A stretch of DNA of 64,000 nt. It comes from Stappia stellulata. GTDB lineage: Bacteria > Pseudomonadota > Alphaproteobacteria > Rhizobiales > Stappiaceae. The first letter of the stretch is position 1; each line of letters begins with the position of its first letter. A model generated the notes under the pieces. That model was not told where the DNA came from and searched no databases. It was given only the letters and a program-made list of their open reading frames with translations. The translations under genes and the position numbers were made by a program. The stretch lies in NCBI RefSeq assembly GCF_020176715.1, contig NZ_JAIVMF010000016.1:47890-111889 (forward strand), in the 5' to 3' direction. Below are positions 17,596-24,598 of this stretch, in pieces.

Positions 17596-18423
17596 ATGAG
17601 TACATATAATTTAGACGATTCATTCTCCTCGAGTAGCAAAGAAATTGAGTCGATTGAATTTCTTCAGGATGACCTTGAAGAAATTCGCGGCTCTAATTAT
17701 AGTAATATTTCAGAAATATATATTTTTATACATGGTATACGATCGAGTTCTAGCTCGTTTGATGGGTGCAGAGAAGTTGTACAGAGTCATTTAATAGACG
17801 CTGGAATAAATAAGAAAGTTGAACTCGTTGTTGTAAGATACGAGCGAATAAGCGCGTTCCGCGCCTTATTCTGCAAGAATTTTTCGAAAGCTGAAAACTT
17901 TGTTAGTTGTCAAATTACTAATATTATTGAAAAGTATACAAATGAAAAACTTAAAGTAAATATAATAGCTCATAGCTTTGGGTCTAGAATATTTTCAAGG
18001 ATATGCGGAGATTTAAATACCCATTTTGAAAAAATAATTTTCCTAGGGTCTGTGTCAAGAGACAGTTTATCTGTTTCTGTTGAAAAATCTTGCAATATCT
18101 TCTTGAATATCTGTGGGGCAAGGGACTATATCGTTTTGTTAGCATATATTTTGAGGGGAAATTTTTATTCTTACAACGGTTATTTTGGTTTTAGGACCGG
18201 CACAATTATTGATGCTTTCTACGAAGCCAATCATGGTATGTTGATAGACAAGGAGTTCTTTAGATTGCACATAATTCCTATTATTCTCAAAGATTCCATT
18301 ATCAAGAGCAATGGAAGAAAACGTATAAAGGAAACCTCTGTTATAAATATTCGAAGGTTTTTAATTATTCTTGTTTTTGCTGCATTGCCGCTAATTTTAA
18401 TAATGTTTCTGCTATGGGAATGA
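17596..18423 (+). CDS. Alpha/beta-hydrolase-like protein with C-terminal membrane anchor (unknown role)
   Basis: This 275-residue, very AT-rich gene encodes a serine-hydrolase-like fold. The oxyanion segment is IYIFIHGIRSS (residues 41-51). The nucleophile elbow is AHSFGSR, with S127 and Ala in place of the usual first Gly. D177 (GARD) and H213 (ANHGML) are plausible triad partners. A hydrophobic helix at about 254-273 (FLIILVFAALPLILIMFLLW) ends the protein, so it is probably tail-anchored with the catalytic part in the cytoplasm. ATG 17596 has no Shine-Dalgarno site; GTG 17569 lies inside the terminator hairpin. The stop abuts the dctM stop. Lipase, esterase and effector roles are all possible. 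Confidence 0.7.
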   Translation: MSTYNLDDSFSSSSKEIESIEFLQDDLEEIRGSNYSNISEIYIFIHGIRSSSSSFDGCREVVQSHLIDAGINKKVELVVVRYERISAFRALFCKNFSKAENFVSCQITNIIEKYTNEKLKVNIIAHSFGSRIFSRICGDLNTHFEKIIFLGSVSRDSLSVSVEKSCNIFLNICGARDYIVLLAYILRGNFYSYNGYFGFRTGTIIDAFYEANHGMLIDKEFFRLHIIPIILKDSIIKSNGRKRIKETSVINIRRFLIILVFAALPLILIMFLLWE

Positions 18424-19743
18424 TCAGCTCATCGCCATGACGAGCCAGAGCGACAGCGGCGGGAAGGCGATCAAGAGTGCGAGGCGCACGATGTCGGCCA
18501 TCCAGAACGGGGTGACGCCCTTGAAGATCGTTGCCAGGCTGACATCCTCCAGCACGCTGCGCAGCACGAAGACATTCAGCCCAACCGGCGGAGTGATCAG
18601 GCTGATCTCGGTGACCACCACCACGACGATGGCGAACCAGATCAGCACCAGTTCCGGATCGGCGAGAAGGCCCGAGCCGAAATCCAGTTCCATCACCAGC
18701 GGATAGAACACCGGCACGGTGAGGAGGATCATCGACAGGCTTTCCAGCACGCAACCTAGCAGCAGATAGACGACGATGATCGCCGCAATCACCAGCCACG
18801 GGTTGAGGCCGAGGTCGTAGACGAAGACCGACAGCGCATCCGGAAGGCCTGCGAAATTTACGAAATTGGTGAAGATGTCGGCGCCGATGATCAGCGCGAA
18901 GATCATCGCGGTCGCCCTGGCGCTTTCGCCGATGGCTTCGCCGAGCGCGCGAAACCCCAGCTTGCCGAAGAGAGCGGAAATCGGCACCGAGGCGCCCGCG
19001 CCGATGCCGGCGGCCTCCGTTGGCGTGAAGAAGCCGCCGTAGATCCCGACCATGATGATGGCGAAAAGCATCAGCAGCGCGATCACACCGAGTGCGTCGC
19101 GCGTCGTCAGCGGCTCCAGTTCGGTTGCTGGTGGCGCGAGCTCCGGCTTGCGCCACACCGCGACCTGGACGGCGACGAGATAGAGCAGAAGACCGAGGAT
19201 GCCCGGAACCACGCCGGCGATGAAGAGCTTGCCGATGTCGGATTCCGTCAGCAGGCCGTAGATGATCAGGATGACGCTCGGCGGGATGAGAATGCCGAGC
19301 GTGCCGCCGGCGGCGATGGAGCCGGCGGCGAGACTGTCGGCATAGCCGTATTTGCGCATCGAGGGCATTGCCACCTTCGACATGGTGGCGGCGGTGGCAA
19401 GCGACGAACCGCAGACGGCGGAAAAGCCGCCGCAGGCGATCACCGAGGCCATGGCGAGCCCGCCGCGCATGCGCGCGGTGGCGTGATTGGCCACCGCATA
19501 AAGCCCGTGGCTGACGCCGGAGCGGGCCAGCACGTTGCCCATGAAGATGAACAGCGGCACCACCGACAGCGAATAGGCGAGGCCTGCGTCGAAGACGAGC
19601 GTTCCGGTCATGGAAAGCGTTGCGCCGATGCTGCGCATATAGGCAAAGCCCGCCATGCCGACGAGCGCCATGGCGAAGGCCACCGGCATCTTCAGGAAGA
19701 TCAGAAGGAGGAGCGCGGCAAAGCCGATCAGCGATTCCGTCAT
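18424..19743 (-). CDS. dctM: TRAP transporter large permease (DctM family)
   Basis: This 439-residue inner-membrane protein has about twelve hydrophobic helices and is the sodium-coupled transport subunit of a tripartite ATP-independent periplasmic transporter. Typical signatures are the opening GFAALLLLIFLKMPVAFAMAL, the SGSSLATAATMSKVAMPSM-like segment (here CGSSLATAATMSK), and GILIPPSVILIIYG. It is 53 bases downstream of the small permease gene and last in the operon. Its stop codon is the first base pair beyond the AT-rich islet, so it has no host intergenic region left on that side. Confidence 0.93.
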   Translation of the reverse strand: MTESLIGFAALLLLIFLKMPVAFAMALVGMAGFAYMRSIGATLSMTGTLVFDAGLAYSLSVVPLFIFMGNVLARSGVSHGLYAVANHATARMRGGLAMASVIACGGFSAVCGSSLATAATMSKVAMPSMRKYGYADSLAAGSIAAGGTLGILIPPSVILIIYGLLTESDIGKLFIAGVVPGILGLLLYLVAVQVAVWRKPELAPPATELEPLTTRDALGVIALLMLFAIIMVGIYGGFFTPTEAAGIGAGASVPISALFGKLGFRALGEAIGESARATAMIFALIIGADIFTNFVNFAGLPDALSVFVYDLGLNPWLVIAAIIVVYLLLGCVLESLSMILLTVPVFYPLVMELDFGSGLLADPELVLIWFAIVVVVVTEISLITPPVGLNVFVLRSVLEDVSLATIFKGVTPFWMADIVRLALLIAFPPLSLWLVMAMS

Positions 19744-19796
19744 GGGGTGTCCCGGTCAGTCGGCGAGAGGGCGGTAAACGAGGGCGACCCGTCGGG

Positions 19797-20288
19797 TCAC
19801 GGCCTGAGCGCGTTGAGAGCCGCGGCAAGGGCGCTGATCGCGCAGGCGCCGGCGGCGAGGAAGCCGACGGGCGCCAGCGGGATGGACAGCGAATCGGTGA
19901 CCGCCCCGTCCTCGGCGAGCCGTGCGGCATGATCCCACAGCCGCCAGGCGAAGATGGCAAGGACGCCGGCGCTCAAGAGGCCGGTGACCGGGCGCACGAT
20001 GCGCGCAAGCCGCGGGCCGCCGGCGGCGTCGAGCAGGTCGACCTCGACGTGTTCGTTTCGGGCGGTGGTCAGCGGCAGGGCCAGGAAGATCAGCGAGGCG
20101 AGGAAGATCTCGGTCAGCTCATAGGCGCCCGACAGCGGCGCGTTGAACCAGTAGCGCGCCACCACGTCGATACAGGTGACCAGCGTCAGCGCGACAAGCA
20201 GCGTGCCGGCCGCCGCCGTCAGGACGGTCTGCAGGACGCTGCTCGCGGTCCGGCGCGGACGCCGGACCGTTTCGATGGGGGATGACAT
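19797..20288 (-). CDS. dctQ: TRAP transporter small permease (DctQ family)
   Basis: This 163-residue protein has four hydrophobic helices, the usual layout of the DctQ subunit that helps DctM dock the binding protein. The segment DVVARYWFNAPLSGAYELTEIFLASLIFLALPLTTARNEHVEVDLL, read in parts, matches the family core. The start at 20288 (MSSPIETVRR) lies 11 bases after the dctP stop. The longer open frame runs back into dctP and is not used. Confidence 0.88.
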   Translation of the reverse strand: MSSPIETVRRPRRTASSVLQTVLTAAAGTLLVALTLVTCIDVVARYWFNAPLSGAYELTEIFLASLIFLALPLTTARNEHVEVDLLDAAGGPRLARIVRPVTGLLSAGVLAIFAWRLWDHAARLAEDGAVTDSLSIPLAPVGFLAAGACAISALAAALNALRP

Positions 20289-20299
20289 CTCGGCGCGGC

Positions 20300-21334
20300 C
20301 TAGAAGCTGACGCCGGTCTGCGCGCGCAGATCGGCAAGCGCCTTGGCGCCGTCGAAGCCCTGCGCCTTCACCGCTTCGGCCCATTCGGCCTCGTATTTCG
20401 CCGCGCGCTCCTTGATGGCGGCGAGCACGGCGTCATTGGCCTGATGCACCTCGATGTCGGTTTCCGCGACAAGCTCCGCGCCGCCGGCATCGGCCTGATC
20501 CCAGACCTTGCCCGCGCGTTCTGCGAAGGCGGCACCCGACAGCGCCTCGATGGCGGCCTTGTCGGCGTCCGACAGCGCGTCCCACTTGGCCTGGTTCATG
20601 ACCAGGAACCAGGAGGTGTTGTAGATGCCTCCGGGAACCGACATGGAGTATTTGATGTGGTCGGACAGGCGGAACGCCTTGAGCGCTTCCATCGGGAAGG
20701 TCACGCCGTCGATCACGCCGCGCGACAGCTTCTCGTAGACCTCGCCCGGTCCCATGAACTGGGTGGTGACGCCGAGATCCTGCGCCAGATCGGCGATATA
20801 GCCGCCGGGCGTGCGCAGCTTCAGACCCGCGAAATCTTCCGCGCTCCCGATCTTGCGCTGGTTGTTGTGCACGAGCCCCGGACCATGGGCGAAGAGCGAC
20901 AGCAGCTTGACGCCCTCATGCTCGCCGGCCGCGTCCAGCTCGCCCGTATAGACGTCCCAATAGGCCTTGGAGACGGCCACCGCATTGTCGCCGAGGAACG
21001 AGAACTGGCCGATGCGCGAGCGCAGGAAGCGGTCGTCCTTGGTGAAAGAATGCAGGCCGTAGGTGATGTCGGCGACGCCGTCCTTGGCAAGGTCGAAATG
21101 CGCCGGAGGGGCGCCGAGCGGCTTGGCCAGCACGCGCACGCGCACCCGGCCCTCGGTCGCCTTCTCGACGTCGCGGCCCCAGGGCTTCATGACGTCGGCG
21201 ACGATGGGGTGCTTCGGCGGCAGCCAGGACGACAGCACCAGCGTGGTCTCGGCGGCGGCCGGCGTCAGCCCCGTGGCGAAGGTGAGCGCGAGGGCCGCGA
21301 GCCCGACGCGCGCGGTCGTTTTCAGAAGTCGCAT
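20300..21334 (-). CDS. dctP: TRAP transporter substrate-binding protein (DctP family)
   Basis: This 344-residue periplasmic binding protein has a signal peptide (about 1-28, ending AAAE). The DctP landmarks are SSWLPPKHPI near the mature N-terminus, LAGLKLRTP-like (FAGLKLRTPGG), and the conserved Arg there that binds a substrate carboxylate. The helix with ALKAFRLSDHIKY lies in the second lobe. The substrate is probably an organic acid; which one cannot be told. First gene of the PQM operon. Confidence 0.92.
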   Translation of the reverse strand: MRLLKTTARVGLAALALTFATGLTPAAAETTLVLSSWLPPKHPIVADVMKPWGRDVEKATEGRVRVRVLAKPLGAPPAHFDLAKDGVADITYGLHSFTKDDRFLRSRIGQFSFLGDNAVAVSKAYWDVYTGELDAAGEHEGVKLLSLFAHGPGLVHNNQRKIGSAEDFAGLKLRTPGGYIADLAQDLGVTTQFMGPGEVYEKLSRGVIDGVTFPMEALKAFRLSDHIKYSMSVPGGIYNTSWFLVMNQAKWDALSDADKAAIEALSGAAFAERAGKVWDQADAGGAELVAETDIEVHQANDAVLAAIKERAAKYEAEWAEAVKAQGFDGAKALADLRAQTGVSF

Positions 21335-21363
21335 GGATATCCTCCCCGTCTGCGACGAAAATT

Positions 21364-21373
21364 AGTTGCAACT
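21364..21373. promoter_or_regulatory. Palindrome upstream of dctP
   Basis: AGTTGCAACT is a perfect ten-base palindrome 30 bases upstream of the dctP start. It may be an operator for transporter control. No regulator gene for the transporter is adjacent except the TetR gene, whose operator is different. Confidence 0.4.
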
Positions 21374-21461
21374 GAAACTTTTCAGAAATGAAGGACCGCG
21401 TCAAGTCCGCAGAACGCTGCGTCCATGCGCTGTCGCCGCCGGGACAGCGGGGCGGGGGCGC

Positions 21462-22082
21462 TCAGGCGCTTGCAGGCGGCGCGCAGCCGTGCATCCAGGT
21501 TTCGATCAGCCGGTCGAACAGGCTTTCCTGAGCGCCGGCATCGGGAAGCGCGCCGAGGCTGTGGCCGACGATCATGTGGTAGTAGAACGCCAGAATGCCC
21601 TGGGTCACGGTTTCCGGGTCAAGCTCCGGGCGCAGGCGGCCCTCGCCGTGCAGCCGCGCGACGGCGCGCGCGGCATGGGCCTCAAGCAGGCCGCAGACCT
21701 CAAGGAACTGGCGCGTCCAGGGGCCGTCGTTGAGCGTCGACTGCGACAGGAACAGGCGGGCGAACTCAGGGTCCTCGCGATAGAGCGCCAGCCACGGCCG
21801 GAACACCTGCGCGAGATAGCGGGCGGGGCAATCGGTCGCGCTGTCGTCGATGGTTGCGCGCATGTCGGCGCCGAGCGCTTCGAGGCGCTGGATCTTCGCC
21901 GCGATCAGCAGGCTGGCCTTGTCGGTGAAATGCGCGAAGACGGTCGCCTTGGCGACGCCGGCGCGGGTTGCGACCGCATCGACGCTGGTGGCCTCATATC
22001 CGTTGTCTTCGAACAGGTCTCGTGCCGCGGCGAGGATGCGCTCCTGCGTCCGCTTGGTGCGCTGTTGCGGTTTTCCGACCAT
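21462..22082 (-). CDS. TetR family transcriptional regulator
   Basis: This 206-residue regulator has an N-terminal helix-turn-helix domain (about residues 10-55: RERILAAARDLF-like start, then GVAKATVFAHFTDKASLL) and an all-helical ligand domain. ATG 22082 is preferred because GAAGGA lies nine bases upstream; the in-frame ATG at 22091 would directly abut that site. It is divergent from a flavin oxidoreductase gene, and the 114-base gap holds three copies of a near-identical 12-base palindrome. Autoregulation and control of the oxidoreductase by a quinone-like or electrophilic ligand is a reasonable inference. Confidence 0.9.
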   Translation of the reverse strand: MVGKPQQRTKRTQERILAAARDLFEDNGYEATSVDAVATRAGVAKATVFAHFTDKASLLIAAKIQRLEALGADMRATIDDSATDCPARYLAQVFRPWLALYREDPEFARLFLSQSTLNDGPWTRQFLEVCGLLEAHAARAVARLHGEGRLRPELDPETVTQGILAFYYHMIVGHSLGALPDAGAQESLFDRLIETWMHGCAPPASA

Positions 22083-22103
22083 TGCAGGCATTCCTTCAAT
22101 AAA

Positions 22104-22170
22104 TGACCGCGGTCAATTTATATGTTGACCACGGTCAGAAAATAAACGATATCACGATTGACCACGGTCA
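22104..22170. promoter_or_regulatory. Three TetR-type operators TGACCRCGGTCA
   Basis: The perfect palindrome TGACCGCGGTCA is at 22104-22115. TGACCACGGTCA, one mismatch from symmetry, is at 22126-22137 and 22159-22170. Start-to-start spacings are 22 and 33 bases, two and three helical turns, so bound dimers would lie on one face of the DNA. The second copy overlaps a -35 box and the third lies at the likely transcription start. Confidence 0.8.
22125..22153 (+). promoter_or_regulatory. Promoter of the oxidoreductase gene
   Basis: TTGACC (22125-22130) and GATATC (22148-22153) are 17 bases apart. The -35 box is part of the second operator, so bound TetR protein would block polymerase. Confidence 0.6.
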
Positions 22171-22196
22171 GAAAATGGTGATTTCAGGAGACCGAC

Positions 22197-22775
22197 ATGA
22201 CCAAACGCATTTTTGTTCTCGATGGACATCCGGGCGGCGACAGTCTGATGGGCGCGATCGCGCAGGCCTATGCCCATGCGGCCGAGGCCGCCGGCAATGA
22301 GGTGCGGGTCCTGCGGATCTCGCAAATGAGCTTCGACATCGACATGGAAAGCGGTTTCGGCAGCAACAAGCCGCTGGAACCCTGTCTTGTGGAGGTGCAG
22401 GAGGCGCTGACGTGGTGCGAGCATCTGGTGCTGGCCTATCCGCTGTGGTGGGGCGGGATGCCGGCGAAGCTCAAGGGGCTTATCGACCGGGTTCTGTTGC
22501 CCCGTTTCGCCTTTTCCTACGAGAAGGGGAAGGCCTGGCCGGTTCCGCATCTGACCGGACGCACGGCGGAGGTGCTCGTCAGCGCCGATACGCCCGCCTG
22601 GTATCTTCGCCTCGTCATCGGCGCGCCCGGCTACAAGGTGATGAAGAGACAGATCCTGGGCTTTTGCGGCTTCAGGAAGATCCGGTTCCGCACGTTTGCG
22701 CCGGTGCACGGGTCCAGCGACCAGGACCGGCGCGGCTTCCTGTCACGGGCCGCGCGCTACGGGCGGGCAGCCTAG
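22197..22775 (+). CDS. NAD(P)H-dependent flavin oxidoreductase (flavodoxin-2 fold)
   Basis: This 192-residue protein opens with IFVLDGHPGGDSL, the flavin phosphate-binding loop of the NQO1/KefF/MdaB family. It has the YPLWWGGMPAKLKGLIDRVL segment that contacts the flavin and forms the dimer. The family reduces quinones and electrophiles with NAD(P)H. CAGGAGACC precedes ATG 22197. Divergent arrangement with a TetR gene and shared operators suggests induction by the compound it detoxifies. Its TAG stop overlaps the stop of the convergent GNAT gene within the four bases CTAG. Confidence 0.9.
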   Translation: MTKRIFVLDGHPGGDSLMGAIAQAYAHAAEAAGNEVRVLRISQMSFDIDMESGFGSNKPLEPCLVEVQEALTWCEHLVLAYPLWWGGMPAKLKGLIDRVLLPRFAFSYEKGKAWPVPHLTGRTAEVLVSADTPAWYLRLVIGAPGYKVMKRQILGFCGFRKIRFRTFAPVHGSSDQDRRGFLSRAARYGRAA

Positions 22776-23308
22776 GGGTTTGACCGGGTCGCGTCGTCGT
22801 CGGCGAACCAGCCGAAGACGGTCAGGTCGAGCGCGCTGTTGGCGATCCGTTCGCGGGTCGTCAAGAGAACCTGTCCGCCGCGATGGCGGTAGAAGCGCAG
22901 GGCGTCCTCATTGTCGCGCAGGACGCGGATGGCGAGACCCGACATGCGCGAGCGCGCGAGCGCGCCGCGCGCGGCATGAAACAGCTCCGTGCCGAAGCCG
23001 AGGCCCTGATGGTCCGGTCGGATGTAGAGTTCGTAGATCTCGCCCTCGAAGGGCAATTCGCGCATGCGCGAGCGACCGAAGGTGGCATAGCCGGCCGGTG
23101 TGCCGGCCACATGCAGGATCTGGATCTGCACGCCGCGCGACAGCGCCGTGCGCCACCATTTCGGCCCGCGTTTGGAGATCATCCGCTCCAGCTCGCGCCC
23201 GTCGATGATGCCGCGATAGGTCGCGCGCCAGGCCTCCTCATGCACGGCGGCAAGGGAGACGGCATCGTCTTGGTGCGCGGGGCGCAGGGCAATCAGGCCG
23301 AGGCTCAT
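22772..23308 (-). CDS. GNAT family N-acetyltransferase
   Basis: This 178-residue protein starts at 23308 (MSLGLIALRPA); the open frame upstream crosses a terminator hairpin and is non-coding. The acetyl-CoA binding core is visible as IYELYIRPDHQGLGFGTELF (R/Q-x-x-G-x-G/A, about residues 88-107), followed by the LRDNEDALRFYRHRG segment of motif B. The acetyl acceptor is unknown. Its stop shares CTAG with the convergent oxidoreductase stop, so the two genes have no spacer. Confidence 0.88.
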   Translation of the reverse strand: MSLGLIALRPAHQDDAVSLAAVHEEAWRATYRGIIDGRELERMISKRGPKWWRTALSRGVQIQILHVAGTPAGYATFGRSRMRELPFEGEIYELYIRPDHQGLGFGTELFHAARGALARSRMSGLAIRVLRDNEDALRFYRHRGGQVLLTTRERIANSALDLTVFGWFADDDATRSNP

Positions 23309-23830
23309 GCACCAATGATACCCCTGATTCCCCAATCGCAAAAGAGAGGCGCGGCACGACGTCCCGACGGCGGTCGCCGCGACGGCAATCCAGGGCTGGC
23401 CGGAGATTGAAACAGGGGAGCCAAAACGGGAAAAGGGCCGGCGTGGAGCCGGCCCTTCCGGTTGCATACACGACCCTTACGGGTCCGGGTCCATGAACAG
23501 CAAAACCCCGGGGGGCTGGGGGGCTGTTGCGTACCGAGGCTTCGCGTTTCGATGAACCGTTTGCAACGAGTGTAATCTCGCAGGTCAAGATGGCGCGGTC
23601 GGGGCTGTATTGGGGCGAAATCGTGAAATCTGCGGGGCCTTTGCGAAGCGGGCGGAAAACGTTGCTTGCCAAAGCGGAAGGCAACGGCCCATCATGACGC
23701 CAAGGGAAATTTTCGACTGTCGTTTGAACCACGCGTGTGCTGCGTCCGTCGGCGCGCAAACGACAGGCGGGCGGGGCGTCCGGCAGGTGCTGGGTCGGGC
23801 ATTCGGGCAGGCATTCAGGCGGGAGGCGCA
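23309..23830. other. 522-base region without a confident gene
   Basis: The stretch lies between divergent GNAT and DUF2794 genes. It holds a strong minus-strand hairpin terminator (23430-23455). It also has a 20-codon plus-strand frame (23492-23554, MNSKTPGGWGAVAYRGFAFR) and complementary runs that could fold into a small minus-strand RNA of about 150 bases (AACAGC...GCTGTT). None of these is a recognised RNA family. Longer open frames across it are shadows by composition. Confidence 0.45.
23430..23455 (-). terminator. Intrinsic terminator upstream of the GNAT gene
   Basis: On the minus strand GGGCCGGC and GCCGGCCC pair around TCCAC and are followed by TTTTCCCGTTTT. It lies about 120 bases before the GNAT start, so it ends some transcript begun in the region to its right, perhaps a leader or small RNA. 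Confidence 0.6.
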
Positions 23831-24247
23831 ATGAGCGAATTCGACGAGGATGCATCCCGGTTCGCATCGGGGCCGGGAAGCGACGCCCCGTCGCGGGCCG
23901 CCTCCGATGGCCCCTTCGGCAGCGGCGGCGGACAGGCACCGTCGCCTCCCATCGTCGCCTTTCATCGCCGTGAACTCGATCTCATCCTGCGCGTCTACGG
24001 ACACCGCGTCGCCTCCGGGGACTGGCGCGACTACGCCATCGATCACCTGAAGGATCGCGCGGTGTTCTCGATCTTCCGGCGCGCGTCGGAAATGCCGCTT
24101 TATCGCGTCGAGAAGGTTCCGAAGAACGCCCGCCGGCAGGGCGCCTATGCGGTGGTCGGCGCCGGCGGAACGATCCTGAAGCGCGGCGCGGATCTGGCGC
24201 AGGTGCTCAAGGTGTTCGAGAAGAAGCGGCACCTGAGCGTCGTGTGA
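23831..24247 (+). CDS. DUF2794 family protein
   Basis: This 138-residue protein is conserved in alphaproteobacteria and of unknown function. The N-terminal 40 residues are Ser/Gly/Pro-rich and probably disordered. The conserved part begins at VAFHRRELDLILRVYG and includes WRDYAIDHLKDRAVFSIFRRASEMPLYRVEK and ILKRGADLAQVLKV, read in pieces, the DUF2794 pattern. GGGAGGCGCA precedes ATG 23831. It looks monocistronic. Confidence 0.88.
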   Translation: MSEFDEDASRFASGPGSDAPSRAASDGPFGSGGGQAPSPPIVAFHRRELDLILRVYGHRVASGDWRDYAIDHLKDRAVFSIFRRASEMPLYRVEKVPKNARRQGAYAVVGAGGTILKRGADLAQVLKVFEKKRHLSVV

Positions 24248-24598
24248 GACGATTGTCCTTTCGCCTGCGCGTCTTTCTGCAATCCCGTATTCCGGGGCGG
24301 ATCGCGTCGCGGGACCTGCGCCGGCCAACGGGCCAGGAATGCGGCTGTCGCGCTGTTCCGCGCCAACAACCGACAAAGGTGGCGACGTGTCGGGCGGGTC
24401 TGAGCGCAACCTGCATGTTGCCTGGCTCGACGCCGCCCCGAACGCCCTGCGACCGCGCTTTCGGGATGGTTCGGGATCCGGGAGGCGCGCGTGGCAGGAA
24501 GCGGCGGACGCAAGAAAAAGGGGCGCCGGAATGTTTCCGGCGCCCCTTGTGTGTCTGTGTGCAGGCGAACCGTCTGAGCGGCCCGCGCGGCGATGCGC
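24248..24598. other. 351-base intergenic stretch
   Basis: The gap lies between the convergent DUF2794 and Bax inhibitor genes. The only structured element I see is the terminator at 24515-24546; the rest shows no coding signal on either strand. Confidence 0.6.
24515..24546 (-). terminator. Intrinsic terminator of the Bax inhibitor-1 gene
   Basis: A perfect 12-base stem, GGGGCGCCGGAA with TTCCGGCGCCCC, has a three-base loop. On the minus strand it is followed by five or more T. It lies about 50 bases after the stop codon. Confidence 0.85.

Larger units (their letters stand above)
16830..18423. other. AT-rich islet between convergent host genes
   Basis: Base composition changes sharply at both ends: the 60 bases from 17881 hold only 14 G/C, while flanking genes are roughly two-thirds G/C. 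The islet begins right after the mcd stop and ends at the base before the dctM stop, so it fills the gap between two convergent genes without damaging either. It carries a promoter, three ORFs and a terminator. The first two ORFs are moderately AT-rich and the third strongly so, suggesting mosaic origin. No integrase, transposase, tRNA target or obvious direct repeat was seen. Function unknown. Confidence 0.85.

Noticed and set aside
16830..18423. Prophage remnant or insertion sequence
   Set aside because: No integrase, transposase, terminal inverted repeats or target duplication could be found at the islet edges.
23492..23554. 20-codon peptide gene on the plus strand
   Set aside because: It has no ribosome binding site and lies in a segment better explained as structured RNA or spacer; mentioned only within the intergenic entry.
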